Positions 12,396 through 22,546 are shown, counted from the stretch's first letter. The stretch: 58,513 nucleotides of DNA from Chthoniobacter sp. (GCA_028293645.1 JAQGOK010000036.1:1-58513); one strand, 5' to 3'. Notes: generated by a model from the letters alone, not told the origin. A program made the numbers and translations.

Positions 12396-13280
12396 ATGAA
12401 CCTCATCGACGGGAAAGCCATCGCCGCGAAGATCAACACCGAAAGCCGCGCAGCAGTCGCTGAGTTGAAGGCTGCCGGACATACGCCTGGACTCGCGGTG
12501 GTATTGGTTGGCGAGAATCCCGCGTCGCAGGCCTACGTGCGCAACAAGGACCGCACTTGCCAGGAACTCGGCATGCATTCGGTCAAACATGAACTGCCCG
12601 CGACGACCACCCAGACCGAGCTCATCGCACTCGTGCAGCGGCTCAACGCCGATCCCGCCATTCACGCGATTCTCGTCCAGTCACCGCCGCCCGCGCACAT
12701 CGATGAACGCGCCGTCGTCGAAGCCATTGATCCCCGCAAAGACGTGGACGGTTTTCATCCGGTGAATGTGGGAAAACTCGCGCTCGGCGACACGGATGGC
12801 TTTGTGCCCTGCACGCCGCTGGGCTGTCAGCGGTTGCTGGTGGAAGCGGGTGTGGAAACGCGCGGCGCCAACGTTGTCGTGCTCGGTCGTTCGATGATCG
12901 TGGGCAAACCGATGGCGTTGCTTCTGATGAACAAAGGCGCTGGCGGCGATGCCACCGTCACCGTGGCTCACTCGCGGACGCGCGACCTCGAAGCGGTCTG
13001 CCGCGAGGCGGATATTTTGATCGCGGCGATCGGACAGCCGGAATTCGTGAAGGCCAGCTTTGTGAAAGAGGGCGCTGTCGTGATCGATGTCGGCATCAAC
13101 CGCGTCGCCGCGCCGGAGAAACCGAGCGGCGCGAAGCTGGTCGGCGACGTCGCGTTCTCGGAAGTTGCACCGCGTTGCCGCGCAATCACCCCGGTGCCCG
13201 GCGGCGTCGGACCGATGACCATCGCCATGCTCATGGCGAACACGATCGCGAGCTGCCGACGCTGGGCCGCGCAGACTTAG
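12396..13280 (+). CDS. folD: Bifunctional methylenetetrahydrofolate dehydrogenase/cyclohydrolase
   Basis: 294 aa, in the family range. FolD interconverts 5,10-methylene-THF and 10-formyl-THF using NADP. Motifs are [11 protein letters not shown] at the N-terminus, the catalytic lysine in [51 protein letters not shown] and the signature [15 protein letters not shown]. The ATG at 12396 is chosen because the conserved sequence begins there; an open frame runs upstream to 12300 through the inverted repeat but is not conserved-looking. It is convergent with mlaD, the two stops overlapping by 4 bp (13277-13280). Confidence 0.95.
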   Translation: MNLIDGKAIAAKINTESRAAVAELKAAGHTPGLAVVLVGENPASQAYVRNKDRTCQELGMHSVKHELPATTTQTELIALVQRLNADPAIHAILVQSPPPAHIDERAVVEAIDPRKDVDGFHPVNVGKLALGDTDGFVPCTPLGCQRLLVEAGVETRGANVVVLGRSMIVGKPMALLLMNKGAGGDATVTVAHSRTRDLEAVCREADILIAAIGQPEFVKASFVKEGAVVIDVGINRVAAPEKPSGAKLVGDVAFSEVAPRCRAITPVPGGVGPMTIAMLMANTIASCRRWAAQT

Positions 13281-14326
13281 TTCCGGCGGTTCCGCCTCGG
13301 CGCGGGCGTGGTTTTCGCGCGTGACTTCGCTTCCACTTTGAGCCGGGGCTGCGGGGGTTGGGCGCGGCCTTCCTCGTCGTACTTCTTCGTGCTCGGCCAG
13401 ATCAACCGCCAGGGCTGACGCTTCACCGTGTCCGACGCCTGCGTGAGGTTTGCGCCGACCGCACTGAACTGATTCCCGAGCTGGTCCACCGTGCCGCTCA
13501 GCTTTTCGGAGGCGGCCCGGAAATTCCGCAGCGTCCCGGGGATGTCCTTGTTCGACGCCAGATCGGCCGTGAACCGCTCGGCGTTTTTCAGCGTCTTTTG
13601 CAGGGAACCATCAGGGCCGGTCAACGCCTTCACGTTCTCCAGCGTCTCGTCCAGTTTGCCTTCTTTCCCCGTCATCGCCTCGATGTTGTTGAGGGAACGG
13701 CGGAGCGAACTTTGCTCGCCGCTGAGCTCATTCAGATTCGCTCCGAACTTTTTGAACTCCGCAAACGCTGCCGGCAAATCCGCACCCTCCGCGGTGATCT
13801 TCGAAAGGTTCTCCGAAGTGCTCTGCAGACTCTCCAGCGTGGTGGTCGCCTTGATCAGCACGGGATCGATCTTTTCGAGCACCGCCGGCACCGCATCCGC
13901 GATACCGCCCGGACGTTCGCCCAGAAAGCTGTGCCCATCGGGCGCCAGACCGCTCGCTTCCTGACCCGTGGTAAAGTCGATCAGCGTCTCACCGAGCAAC
14001 CCATTCTGGGTCATCTGCGCCTTCACCGTTTTGTAGATCGGCGAGTCGGCGGCGACGATGACTTCCACCAGCGCCTCCATCTTCGGCGTCGGACGCTCCT
14101 GCTCGGGGACGGGCGAAAAGAGCCGCCGCACCTGACCGATCTTGCGGCCGGCGAGCATCACCTGAGCACCGGGCTTCAATCCGGAGGCGTTATCGAAATA
14201 GATCCGAAAGGTCTTTTGCTTCACGAACACCCCCGGTGCGCCGAGATAGATCAGCACCGTGACGAGGATGCCGAGCGAGAGGACCACGAGCAGGCCCGTG
14301 CGGATTTCGTTGCGCTGGATATTCAT
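13277..14326 (-). CDS. mlaD: MlaD-like MCE-domain lipid-transport protein
   Basis: 349 aa. Residues about 10-30 ([20 protein letters not shown]) form the single membrane anchor. The MCE domain follows (residues about 38-118; [25 protein letters not shown], then [14 protein letters not shown]). Then comes a long helical, Leu/Lys/Glu-rich tail and a basic Pro/Arg-rich C-terminus. It is nearly twice the length of E. coli MlaD, closer to proteins with an extended helical needle. It is third in the run mlaE-mlaF-mlaD (6 bp after mlaF) and should form the periplasmic lipid-binding ring of the ABC lipid transporter that maintains outer-membrane asymmetry. Confidence 0.88.
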   Translation of the reverse strand: MNIQRNEIRTGLLVVLSLGILVTVLIYLGAPGVFVKQKTFRIYFDNASGLKPGAQVMLAGRKIGQVRRLFSPVPEQERPTPKMEALVEVIVAADSPIYKTVKAQMTQNGLLGETLIDFTTGQEASGLAPDGHSFLGERPGGIADAVPAVLEKIDPVLIKATTTLESLQSTSENLSKITAEGADLPAAFAEFKKFGANLNELSGEQSSLRRSLNNIEAMTGKEGKLDETLENVKALTGPDGSLQKTLKNAERFTADLASNKDIPGTLRNFRAASEKLSGTVDQLGNQFSAVGANLTQASDTVKRQPWRLIWPSTKKYDEEGRAQPPQPRLKVEAKSRAKTTPAPRRNRRN

Positions 14327-14332
14327 GGAAAA

Positions 14333-15124
14333 CTATTTGGACGCCTCGAGGATCGGACCTTCCGTGGAACCGGAGATAAACTGCGCGATCACCGGATGGT
14401 CGTGGTCGCGAAAGCGCTCGGGCGTATCCACCGCGAGCACGCGGCCCTGGAAGAGCATGGCCATCCGCGTGCCGATCTTGAAGGCGCTCTCCATCTCGTG
14501 CGTGACGATGATCGAGGTGGCGCCGATCTTCTCGCTGAGTTCGATAATGAGCTCATCGATGACCGAGCTGATCACGGGATCGAGGCCGGCGCTCGGCTCG
14601 TCGTAAAGAATCACTTCCGGGTCGAGCATGATGCCGCGGGCGAGCCCGACGCGTTTGCGCATGCCGCCGCTAAGCTCGGACGGCATCTTGTCGCGCGCGT
14701 CAGCCATGCCGACCATCGTGAGCTTTTCCATCACGAGATCGTCGATCTCGGAGGGCGTCTTGTCGGTCAGTTCCTCGAGGGGAAGCGCGAGGTTGTCCCG
14801 CACATTGAGTGAGCTGATCAACGCGCTGTATTGGTAAATCATCCCGACCTTTTGCCGCATCTTGTTCAAGCGCCGCCGACCCATGCGGCCGACGTCGAGG
14901 CCCTTGAATTTCACGTTGCCGCCGGTCGGCTTCAGGATCCCGAGCACGAGCCGCAGGATGGTGCTCTTGCCGCCGCCGCTCTGACCGAGGATGACCAGAC
15001 GCTCGCGCGCATTCACCTGCAAATTTACATCGCTGAGTACTTCCTTTTCGCCGAACCGCAGCGCGACATGGATCAGCTCGATCACGGGCGTTTCGGCGGC
15101 GGGAGTTGCGGGCGCGGGCGTCAT
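14333..15124 (-). CDS. mlaF: MlaF-like ABC transporter ATP-binding protein
   Basis: 263 aa. Walker A GQSGGGKST, a Q-loop in VGMIYQYSALISSLNV, signature LSGGMRKRVGLARGI, Walker B VILYDEPSAGLDP and the H-loop in IIVTHEM are all present and intact. The ATG at 15124 overlaps the mlaE stop (ATGA), which fixes the start. It energises the MlaE permease for phospholipid movement between inner and outer membrane. Confidence 0.93.
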   Translation of the reverse strand: MTPAPATPAAETPVIELIHVALRFGEKEVLSDVNLQVNARERLVILGQSGGGKSTILRLVLGILKPTGGNVKFKGLDVGRMGRRRLNKMRQKVGMIYQYSALISSLNVRDNLALPLEELTDKTPSEIDDLVMEKLTMVGMADARDKMPSELSGGMRKRVGLARGIMLDPEVILYDEPSAGLDPVISSVIDELIIELSEKIGATSIIVTHEMESAFKIGTRMAMLFQGRVLAVDTPERFRDHDHPVIAQFISGSTEGPILEASK

Positions 15125-15909
15125 TCGAAGAGCGCCACAAGGACGACGTTGAACAAGGTATCGAGCGCGATCACGGTCGTGATCGCCGTCACGACGCTGC
15201 TCGTCGTGGCATCGCCGACTCCGGCTGCACCGCCGCGGACCGCCAGACCTTTGTAACAACTCACCAGCCCGATAATCAGGCCGAAGAGAAAGCTCTTGAG
15301 AATGCCCGCGATCAGATCCTTGAGCTGAAGATTCTCGAGCGCGGTCTCGTAAAAGACGCGGAACGGGATGTCGAACGCCCAGCGCGAAATGAGCGAGGCG
15401 CCGGCCATGGCGGTGAGATCGCTGATCACGACCAGACACGGCATGAGGAGGAAAACCGCGAGCAGGCGCGGGCTTACCAGAAAGCGCAACGGCCCGATGC
15501 CCATTGCCTCAAGCGCTTCCACTTCCTCCGCGACCGTCATCGTGCCGAGCTCCGCGGTGTAAGCCGCACCGATCCGCGCGGCGACCATGATGCCGGTCAT
15601 CAATGGTCCGAGTTCGCGCGTGAAGGCAATGCCGACGAGCGCCGGCACGAGGCGTTCCTGACCGAAAGTGGCGAGCTGGTATCCGGTCAGCAGCGCCATG
15701 GTCAGGCCGATGAAAAACGAGACGAGGGCGACCAGCGGAATGGATCCGACGCCCGCGCGATCTGTCTGATGGAAGAACATCGAAACCCGGAACGGAAAGC
15801 GCCCACGCAGCATCGTGTCGCCCATCTCCTGGATCGTATGCACGAGCAGCCAGACCACGCTGCCCGTGTGCTGGAGCGCGGAGCGGAGACCGGGAATAAG
15901 GTTAACCAT
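15121..15909 (-). CDS. mlaE: MlaE-like ABC lipid permease
   Basis: 262 aa with about five hydrophobic segments. Family hallmarks: VALVSFFIGLTMALLTGYQL, LGPLMTGIMVAARIGAAYTAELGTMTVAEEVEALEAMGI (the conserved loop of MlaE/TrgB), and GLVSCYKGLAVRGGAAGVGDATTSSVV. It begins the mlaE-mlaF-mlaD unit. The 137 bp upstream gap presumably carries its promoter, unless it is read through from the gene at 16047. Confidence 0.93.
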   Translation of the reverse strand: MVNLIPGLRSALQHTGSVVWLLVHTIQEMGDTMLRGRFPFRVSMFFHQTDRAGVGSIPLVALVSFFIGLTMALLTGYQLATFGQERLVPALVGIAFTRELGPLMTGIMVAARIGAAYTAELGTMTVAEEVEALEAMGIGPLRFLVSPRLLAVFLLMPCLVVISDLTAMAGASLISRWAFDIPFRVFYETALENLQLKDLIAGILKSFLFGLIIGLVSCYKGLAVRGGAAGVGDATTSSVVTAITTVIALDTLFNVVLVALFE

Positions 15910-16046
15910 GGATGAAGCGCGTCCGGAACAAGCCGGAGAAGACTGCCGCCGGGGACGGGAGCGTTTCGTGCGACCGAGGCGCGACGGATGCGAAAGTTAT
16001 CGGCGCCGGCGCCACGGCAGGAAACATTTTCAATTCACGCGGCCGC

Positions 16047-16658
16047 TCACTTCGTCGCGGGCTGCAGCTTCTGCAAGGAGACCTCTGCGCGCCGCAGCTG
16101 ATTCTTCGAGCCAGCGCCAGCCGCCAGCAATCGCCGTTGCCGATCGAGGTTCACCTGCGCCAGCAGGAGTTCCGTGCGGTGGAGACCTTCGGCTGCTTCG
16201 GCTGCCATCGCTTGCGCACTCTTCAATGCCGACTCCGCGGCCGCGACCGCATCCGGCGTGATCTGACCTGCCGCGCCTCGCTGGCGGAGCGCTTCGAGTT
16301 CACGTTCCTGCTCCGCGGCTCGGGCACGCTCGAACTTCGCACGCGCTCGCGCAGCCTGGAGCACCGCAGCTTCTGCTTCGGCTTTCGCCAGCACGCCGGC
16401 TTTCGCAAGCTGCTGCCAACGCTGCTGTTTGCGCTCCGCGCGTTCCAGCTCCGTCTGCGCCCGGCGCACATCGACCGCCGGGACGCGCGCTGCCAGGGCC
16501 TTTTCGAAATCGGTGTCCGGCAGCACATCGGCGAGGTCGCGGAGAAAGAGCTTCGGCTCCGGCTCGGGGGCTTCGCCTTTGCCACGCTGCGGCAATTCGT
16601 TCTGTGCCGCGGCAGGTCCGCAGGCGAGCAGCAGCAGAACCAGCAGGCGAAAACGCAT
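16047..16658 (-). CDS. Hypothetical secreted coiled-coil protein
   Basis: 203 aa; family not recognised. The signal peptide is residues 1-18 (RFRLLVLLLLACGPAAAQ). The mature part is almost all Ala/Arg/Glu/Leu/Gln helix (residues about 60-195), suggesting a long periplasmic coiled coil like those of efflux adaptor or OmpH-like proteins, but no lipoyl or beta-barrel domain is present. It is the same strand as the mla genes, 137 bp upstream, so a role in the envelope is plausible only by context. Confidence 0.65.
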   Translation of the reverse strand: MRFRLLVLLLLACGPAAAQNELPQRGKGEAPEPEPKLFLRDLADVLPDTDFEKALAARVPAVDVRRAQTELERAERKQQRWQQLAKAGVLAKAEAEAAVLQAARARAKFERARAAEQERELEALRQRGAAGQITPDAVAAAESALKSAQAMAAEAAEGLHRTELLLAQVNLDRQRRLLAAGAGSKNQLRRAEVSLQKLQPATK

Positions 16659-16722
16659 CAGCCGAAGCTAGACACACCAAGAGCGAAGGCAAGATGCGGA
16701 GCCGCACCATCCCGGCCTGGCC

Positions 16723-18501
16723 CTATTGGGCCGGTACGGGCGGGAGAAACGCGAGCGCCGCTTTCGTCTGGAGCTTCCGACGAAAGATGCGGTCGCCGCT
16801 CGTGACGTAGAGATACGCGAGCTCCGGACCAGCAAGGGCGCAACTCGTCAAAGCTTTGTCCGCAGCCGGCTTTGGCAACACTCCGCAAAGGCGGCCGGTC
16901 GGATCGAAGATCTGCATTCCCAGGGCTGTCGCGACGTAGAAGCGGCCTGTCGCATCGGTCGTCATTCCATCACCGTGGGCTGCTTTCCTGTAGGGCGGCG
17001 GCTGGTTGAACTCGAACTTGCCCTCCACATCCATCGGCAGGCGCATCGTCATGTAGGGCTCTTTCGCCGTCAGCGAACCATCGGCTTCAATGCGAAAGGT
17101 CCACACGAACTGCCCGCCGTGTTCACTCACCGCGAGGGTGGTCTGATCGGCCGAAAGAGTGATTCCGTTGGGAGCAGCGATTCCGGTGTCGGCCGCGCGT
17201 TTTTGCTTCGAAACCGGATCAACAAAGGTGACCTGCTTCTTGCCCGTCTCCGTAAAGTAGATGTGCCCGCGGTGAGTTACCGCGAGGTCGTTGGGCTGCA
17301 CATTTTCGGCAAGCACGTCCACCGCGCCGGTTATCAAATCGATGGCGATCAGCCGCTGCTTCGAGCCCTGGCAGGCATGGAGTCGTCCGTCTTTGCCAAA
17401 CTTCAGCCCGCTCGCACCTTCATCCGCAATCTTCGTCCGCTCACCTTGCGGCGTCACTTTGTAGATCGCGTTCGCCTTCATGTCGGAGAAGTAGAAGTTC
17501 CCGTCTGCGTCGGCACACGGCCCGTCAGCAAAGGCCAGCCCTTCCGCCACCGGCTGCCAGCCTTCGCCTTCGATCAGCAGCTTCTTCAAACTCAGGTCGC
17601 CCCCGAGATCACCTTTGCTTTCGACCGCAGCGATCTTTTCCGCCGGTCTCCAGAGCCACTTCAGGGCTTCCGGGAAAATCGAGCCGCCGTGCTTTGAATT
17701 GTGCCCGTAGCCTTCGGCAAAATCGAAGCGCACATCGTAGCCCATATACTTGAGCGCCGCGTGCATTTGTTGATTGGCGATCGGCCAATTCCCGAAGGCG
17801 TTGTCGAGATCGCCGCTCGCATCTTCGAGGAAGACACGGATCGGCTTCCGCTCGGTTTTACGAATCAGCGAAGGATACGCGTCTCCACCGCGCAGATTGA
17901 CGAAGCTACCGATGGTCGAGAGCACCTTGCGGAACGCATCGGGCCGTTCCCAAGCGACCGTGAACGAACAAATCCCACCCGAACTCGCGCCGCAAATCGC
18001 GCGCATCTCGGGGTCCGTGGAAAGGCGATACTGCTTCTCCACTTCCGGCAGGATTTCTTCGAGAAGGAAGCGTCCGTAACGATCGCCGAGCGAGTCGTAC
18101 TCCAGGCTTCGATTGCTCCCGCCCCATGCGCTCTTGGGAGGACCTTTCGCGGGCTCGTGTCCGGGATTGAGGAAGATGCCGATCGTCGGCGGCATCTCGC
18201 CGCGAGCGATCAGGTTGTCGAACACGATCGGCGCCCGCCAGTTGCCCTTCACGTTCACGTAATCGTGCCCATCCTGAAACACCATCACCGCCGCAGGCTT
18301 CTCCGGCCGGTACTGCGCCGGCACGTAGATCCACCAATCGCGAGTGGTCCCGGCGAAAACCTTCGATTCCCAAACCGGCATTTTGGTGACCGTGCCGCGC
18401 GGCACGTCCGGCCGTTCGGCGTGGTCAGGACTCGCGACAAACTCGTCCGCGGCCTGTGCGAGCCACGCGCCAAGCAAGAGGGGAAGCAGGAGGAAACGCA
18501 T
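16723..18501 (-). CDS. Secreted two-domain hydrolase: esterase fused to SMP-30/gluconolactonase-like propeller
   Basis: 592 aa. The ATG at 18501 is chosen because a signal peptide follows ([18 protein letters not shown]). Residues about 20-310 form an alpha/beta-hydrolase of the feruloyl-esterase/enterochelin-esterase type: [16 protein letters not shown], nucleophile serine in [10 protein letters not shown], an acid region [11 protein letters not shown], and [10 protein letters not shown] for the His. Residues about 330-590 are an SMP-30/gluconolactonase-like propeller ([82 protein letters not shown]). Together they suggest secreted plant-polysaccharide or lactone breakdown. Substrate unknown. 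Confidence 0.85.
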   Translation of the reverse strand: MRFLLLPLLLGAWLAQAADEFVASPDHAERPDVPRGTVTKMPVWESKVFAGTTRDWWIYVPAQYRPEKPAAVMVFQDGHDYVNVKGNWRAPIVFDNLIARGEMPPTIGIFLNPGHEPAKGPPKSAWGGSNRSLEYDSLGDRYGRFLLEEILPEVEKQYRLSTDPEMRAICGASSGGICSFTVAWERPDAFRKVLSTIGSFVNLRGGDAYPSLIRKTERKPIRVFLEDASGDLDNAFGNWPIANQQMHAALKYMGYDVRFDFAEGYGHNSKHGGSIFPEALKWLWRPAEKIAAVESKGDLGGDLSLKKLLIEGEGWQPVAEGLAFADGPCADADGNFYFSDMKANAIYKVTPQGERTKIADEGASGLKFGKDGRLHACQGSKQRLIAIDLITGAVDVLAENVQPNDLAVTHRGHIYFTETGKKQVTFVDPVSKQKRAADTGIAAPNGITLSADQTTLAVSEHGGQFVWTFRIEADGSLTAKEPYMTMRLPMDVEGKFEFNQPPPYRKAAHGDGMTTDATGRFYVATALGMQIFDPTGRLCGVLPKPAADKALTSCALAGPELAYLYVTSGDRIFRRKLQTKAALAFLPPVPAQ

Positions 18502-18854
18502 CGCCGTTGATACAAGGCGGCTGGCTGGCGCCAAAGTCGAAAACTCGGAATGGAAGGACTCGCAGCGACATCCACCTCGGCGCTGCCACGCCGTATCCGC
18601 TGGCTTGCTTCGAATGGAAATCTCGCTGTTCCATTCCGCCTCGGTGGCCTTTACGGCGGATGCGCGAAGCTTGCTCGCGCGCTGACCTCCGAAATCAATC
18701 TGCACCTGTCCTACCGTCAGGCCGACCGTCTGCTCGATCGAATGTCCGACCGCCTCGAATAGCTCAAGCAGCTTTTCCTGGCGCCGATCGAGAGTTGCCG
18801 TGCTGCCGCCAAGTTGCGGCTTGTCGCTCCCAGCACGGTTGCACAGATTGCCGC
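18502..18854. other. 353 bp gap between divergent genes; no supported gene
   Basis: The gap lies between the esterase fusion (-) and the aldolase (+), so it should contain promoters for both. A perfect 10 bp inverted repeat is present (CGGAATGGAA at 18546-18555 and its complement at 18629-18638). A short + strand open frame at 18550-18762 (70 codons) has no recognisable domain and no clear ribosome-binding site. I see no tRNA, riboswitch or convincing terminator. Confidence 0.5.
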
Positions 18855-19808
18855 ATGATCGTCACCACCGCCCAACTTTACAGGGTCGCTTACGGGAAAT
18901 TCGCCGTGGGGGCTTACAACATCAACAACGCGGAGCAGACGATGGGGCTCTTCAAAGGCTGCCTCGCGAGCAACGCGCCGTTCATCATTCAGCTCTCCAA
19001 AGGCGCGCGCAAATACACCGACAAGCGGATGCTGGAAGCGATCATCCGGTCCGCGGAAGAGATTTTCCCGGACGCAATTTATGCCGTGCACCTCGATCAC
19101 GGCGACGAGGAGACCTGCTACGACTGCATCGACTCCGGATTCTACAGCTCAGTGATGATCGACGCCTCGCACGAGACGTTTGAGGAAAACGTGGCGATCA
19201 CGAAGCGGGTCGTGGAACGCGCGCACGCCAAAGGGATCAGCGTCGAAGCCGAGCTCGGGATGCTCGGTGGCGTCGAGGAAGACATCGCGGTCGATGAAGG
19301 CAACGCGTGCCTCACGAATCCGGAGGAAGCGGTGGAGTTTGTAAAACAGACCGGCTGCGATGCGCTCGCGGCGGCGATCGGCACGAGTCACGGAGCTTAC
19401 AAATTCAAAGGACATCAGTCGCTCCACTTCCACGTGATTGAAGCGATCCAGAAGAAGATTCCGGGCACGCCGATCGTCATGCACGGGAGTTCCAGCGTTC
19501 CTGCCGAGGAGGTGCGGCGGATCAATGCCGCGGGCGGCACGCTCGATCCGAGCGCCTGCGGCGTGGACGAAAACGAATACCTGCCGGCGGCAAAACTCGG
19601 CGTGACCAAAGTGAACATCGACACCGATGGGCGCCTCGTCTGGACACGCGTGCATCGCGAGTTCTTCCGCGATCATCCCGGAGACTTTGACTTCCGCCCT
19701 CCGGGCAAGATCTTCATCGAAGAATACGCGAACTTCATTGCTCACAAAAACGAGAAGCTCGGGTCCGCGGGACAGATCGCCACGATCCGCGAGTCGCTCA
19801 AGAAGTAG
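18855..19808 (+). CDS. fba: Class II fructose-bisphosphate aldolase family protein
   Basis: 317 aa. Class II (zinc) aldolases cleave fructose-1,6-bisphosphate or related ketose bisphosphates. Visible: [18 protein letters not shown] (N-terminal signature), [36 protein letters not shown] (metal-binding His and catalytic Asp), [33 protein letters not shown] (metal His) and [10 protein letters not shown] (phosphate binding). It is the longer variant in which the VHLDH region is followed by a class II signature. The ATG at 18855 is the first in register with conserved sequence. Confidence 0.9.
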   Translation: MIVTTAQLYRVAYGKFAVGAYNINNAEQTMGLFKGCLASNAPFIIQLSKGARKYTDKRMLEAIIRSAEEIFPDAIYAVHLDHGDEETCYDCIDSGFYSSVMIDASHETFEENVAITKRVVERAHAKGISVEAELGMLGGVEEDIAVDEGNACLTNPEEAVEFVKQTGCDALAAAIGTSHGAYKFKGHQSLHFHVIEAIQKKIPGTPIVMHGSSSVPAEEVRRINAAGGTLDPSACGVDENEYLPAAKLGVTKVNIDTDGRLVWTRVHREFFRDHPGDFDFRPPGKIFIEEYANFIAHKNEKLGSAGQIATIRESLKK

Positions 19809-19815
19809 CCGCGCT

Positions 19816-20220
19816 ATGAAAACGCTCTGGGTCGCTCTCACTTGCGCCGTACTTTGCACCGCGTCCCTCTCCGCGGCACCCGCGCTTTCCGCGGCGCAGG
19901 CGGTGGCGATCGCACAGGCCAGTTTGCACGAACGCGGGCTCACTGCTGCGCATTACATCAGTGCGTTGAAGCTCGAGGCCGGCGACGCCCGTCGCTCGAA
20001 GCATCATTGGGCGGTCACCTGGTCCACGCCGGTGCGCGTGTCCGATGTGAAGAAGGAACTCGGGCTCGAGATCAAGATGGATGGTTCGATCGTCAGCCTT
20101 GTCAAAGGACCGGCGAACCGAAGCCCGACGACCGGCAAGTTCGATCCCAACGGGCCCACCGGCTTGCAAAACCACCGCACGCGCGCGGATCGCACCAGCA
20201 TTCTCGATCTGAAGCACTGA
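19816..20220 (+). CDS. Hypothetical exported protein, PepSY-like
   Basis: 134 aa. Signal peptide about residues 1-21 (KTLWVALTCAVLCTASLSAAP). The remainder (AAQAVAIAQASLHERG, SKHHWAVTWSTP, LGLEIKMDGSIVSLVKGP) has the helix-strand-strand rhythm of a PepSY domain, but the match is weak. It begins only 7 bp after the aldolase stop, so it is probably co-transcribed. Function unknown. Confidence 0.65.
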   Translation: MKTLWVALTCAVLCTASLSAAPALSAAQAVAIAQASLHERGLTAAHYISALKLEAGDARRSKHHWAVTWSTPVRVSDVKKELGLEIKMDGSIVSLVKGPANRSPTTGKFDPNGPTGLQNHRTRADRTSILDLKH

Positions 20221-20329
20221 CGCCTTCGGCGAGCCGTGCGCGTTGGTTGCGGCGTCACCAGCCATTACGCAATAAGTCGGCTGCTGGAGAAAAGCGGCGC
20301 GCTCCGCTCGCAACGACCCCATCGCGCCC

Positions 20330-21163
20330 ATGCAAATTCTCGCGCCGGCGAAGATCAATCTGACGCTCCTCATCAAAGGCCGCCGCGATGATGGCTTCCA
20401 CGAAATCGAAAGTCTGATCTGCCCGATCTCGCTTTTCGACACCCTCGAGATCACGTCAGGCGAGAGTTCCGGAATCGAGTTCGTTTGCGACGATCCGACC
20501 ATTCCCGCGGATGAAACCAATCTCGTCGTGCGTGCCGCGCGGTTGTTTTGCAGCTCGTGCGGGATTGATCCGCATCTGCACATCGAGCTGGCAAAGCGCA
20601 TTCCACATGGCGCGGGACTCGGCGGCGGAAGCAGCGACGCGGCGGGGACGCTCTTCGGGCTCGATCGGCTTTTCGAGACCGATCTCACCCTTGATGCGTT
20701 AAGCGCAATGGCGGCTGAACTCGGCTCGGACGTGCCGGTGTTCCTGCATCACTCCGCCGCGATGGTCCGGGGTCGTGGCGAGCGCGTCGAGCCGTTGTCC
20801 TTTCCCGAGACTCTGCCGCTCCTGCTCGTGAAGCCGCCCTTTGGCGTTCCGACGCCCTGGGCTTACCAGCACTGGAAGGATGCACAGGAAGTCCCCGGCG
20901 TGCGCTACGCAGCCCAGCCATTCTCGTGGGGCTCGTTGCAAAACGATCTCGAACGGCCGGTCTTCGAGAAATACGTCTTCCTCGCCCTGCTCAAGAGCTG
21001 GCTGCTCAGGCAACCGGAGACCGCCGGCGCGCTCCTGTCGGGGTCGGGTTCCACCGTGTTTGCCGTGCTGCGCGAGAAAGCAGCAGGACCCGCATTGGCC
21101 GAACGCCTGCTCGGAGAGTTCGGTCCGGATCTTTGGTGCTGTCTCGCCGAAACGGTCGGCTAA
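20330..21163 (+). CDS. ispE: 4-diphosphocytidyl-2-C-methyl-D-erythritol kinase
   Basis: 277 aa. IspE phosphorylates CDP-ME in the non-mevalonate isoprenoid pathway. GHMP-kinase motifs are clear: LAPAKINLTLLIKGRRDDGFHEIESLI, the ATP loop IPHGAGLGGGSSDAAGTL, ELGSDVPVF, and the C-terminal LLSGSGSTVFAVL. It is convergent with ftsZ, only 21 bp apart, with no obvious terminator between them. Confidence 0.95.
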   Translation: MQILAPAKINLTLLIKGRRDDGFHEIESLICPISLFDTLEITSGESSGIEFVCDDPTIPADETNLVVRAARLFCSSCGIDPHLHIELAKRIPHGAGLGGGSSDAAGTLFGLDRLFETDLTLDALSAMAAELGSDVPVFLHHSAAMVRGRGERVEPLSFPETLPLLLVKPPFGVPTPWAYQHWKDAQEVPGVRYAAQPFSWGSLQNDLERPVFEKYVFLALLKSWLLRQPETAGALLSGSGSTVFAVLREKAAGPALAERLLGEFGPDLWCCLAETVG

Positions 21164-21184
21164 CGGCCCCGAGTTCCCCGCGAA

Positions 21185-22546
21185 TCAGCGGATCTTCAGG
21201 TTCCGCCGGAGGAACGTTGGAACGTCCAGGTCCTGGCCGTCCACGATCGTCGGTTCGCTCTTCTCGAAACGGCCGCGCGTGATCGGTTCGAACTGCATCT
21301 GTTCTTGTTTCGCTTCCCGCGCCGCTTTCTTGGCCGCGGCGATTCGCGCGACGTTCGAGAGGTTCGACGTCCCATCGTCGGCGAGTGGATTTGCGGCCAG
21401 CGCGGCGGCGACTGCTTCGGGCGAGGCGAGTGAAATGGGGTCCGTGGTCGCGTAGGAGATGTCGGCTGTTCGTTCCTTGGGATCCTCCGCTTCTGGTTCG
21501 GCTGCGCGCGGGATCATGGCAGCCGGTTGAGCGTGGGCGATCGGGCGCACCGCTTCCGCGCTCGGCGCGACGCCGATCGCGCTGATGATCGTGACGCTCA
21601 TCTTCTGTCCGAGCTTCGGATCGACGCTCGTCCCGAAGAGAATCTGCGTTGTGTCGCTGATGTGCCGATTGAACTCGTCCATCAGGATTTGCACCTCGTT
21701 CAGAGTCATCGTCGTTCCGCCGCTGACGTTCACCAGAACGCTTTGCGCGTCCCCGAGCATTTTGCCTTTGTCCATCAAGGGACACTTCAAAGCGCGCTCG
21801 AGCGCCTCGTGTGCGCGGTTGTCGCCGTCTGCTTCGCCGCTACCGAACAGACAGCGTGACCCGCCTCGGCTCGCGCCGCGCAACGCCATCGCGAGTTCAT
21901 CAAAGCCGATCTGAATGATGCCCTTCTGCGTGGCCAACGAAGCGATCGCGCGGACGCTTTGGCTGATCGTGTGATCGGCGGCTGCGAAGGCTTCCTGAAT
22001 GGCCGCGCGCGGCGACACCGCATCGCCCATCCGGTCATTGTCGAAGCAGATCACGACATCCGACACAGACTGCAAAGCGGCGAGAGCTTCCTCTGCCTGC
22101 GCCATCCGCCGGCGACCTTCGAACGTGAAGGGCATCGTGGCAAAGGCGACCACCAGCGCGCCATGCTCGCGCGCGACAGAACCAATCAAACGCGCGCCAC
22201 CCGAACCGGTGCCGCCGCCAAGGCCAACGCAAAGAAAAACCATCTGCGCGCCCGAAAGCGTGCTGCGGACTTCGTCGAGACTCTCTTCCGCTGCGGAATA
22301 GCCAATCTCCGGATCGCCACCGGCTCCCAGACCCCGCGTGGTGGTCCGCCCGAGCTGAATTTTTTGCGTCGCCACGGACCCGGCGAGCGCTTGCGCGTCG
22401 GCGTTCATGGCGACGAGTTCCGCGCCGGGCACTCCATCGAGCACCAAACGATCGAGTGCATTGCATCCGGCCCCGCCGAGCCCGACGACTTTGATCCGAA
22501 ACTCCGGCGTGATGGCGGACAATTGATGGCGTTGCAGGTCAATCAT
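21185..22546 (-). CDS. ftsZ: Cell division protein FtsZ, with altered T7 synergy loop
   Basis: 453 aa; last gene of the dcw cluster. FtsZ is the tubulin-like GTPase that forms the division ring. Nucleotide motifs are present: VVGLGGAGCNALD (residues 20-32), VGLGGGTGSGGARLIG (tubulin signature, about 108-121), FDNDRM and GDNRAHEA. The T7 loop, normally NxDFAD, reads QIGFDEL (residues about 212-218), so the first catalytic Asp position is Gly. After the globular domain (about residue 320) there is an Ala/Glu-rich linker, then a C-terminal peptide DLDVPTFLRR for FtsA binding. It begins 25 bp after the ftsA stop. Confidence 0.95.
   Translation of the reverse strand: MIDLQRHQLSAITPEFRIKVVGLGGAGCNALDRLVLDGVPGAELVAMNADAQALAGSVATQKIQLGRTTTRGLGAGGDPEIGYSAAEESLDEVRSTLSGAQMVFLCVGLGGGTGSGGARLIGSVAREHGALVVAFATMPFTFEGRRRMAQAEEALAALQSVSDVVICFDNDRMGDAVSPRAAIQEAFAAADHTISQSVRAIASLATQKGIIQIGFDELAMALRGASRGGSRCLFGSGEADGDNRAHEALERALKCPLMDKGKMLGDAQSVLVNVSGGTTMTLNEVQILMDEFNRHISDTTQILFGTSVDPKLGQKMSVTIISAIGVAPSAEAVRPIAHAQPAAMIPRAAEPEAEDPKERTADISYATTDPISLASPEAVAAALAANPLADDGTSNLSNVARIAAAKKAAREAKQEQMQFEPITRGRFEKSEPTIVDGQDLDVPTFLRRNLKIR

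Noticed and set aside
13358-14812. + strand open frame of 484 codons
   Set aside because: Antisense to mlaD and mlaF, whose motifs are unmistakable on the other strand.
18550-18762. 70-codon ORF upstream of the aldolase
   Set aside because: No ribosome-binding site, domain or coupling; kept only as a note in the intergenic entry.
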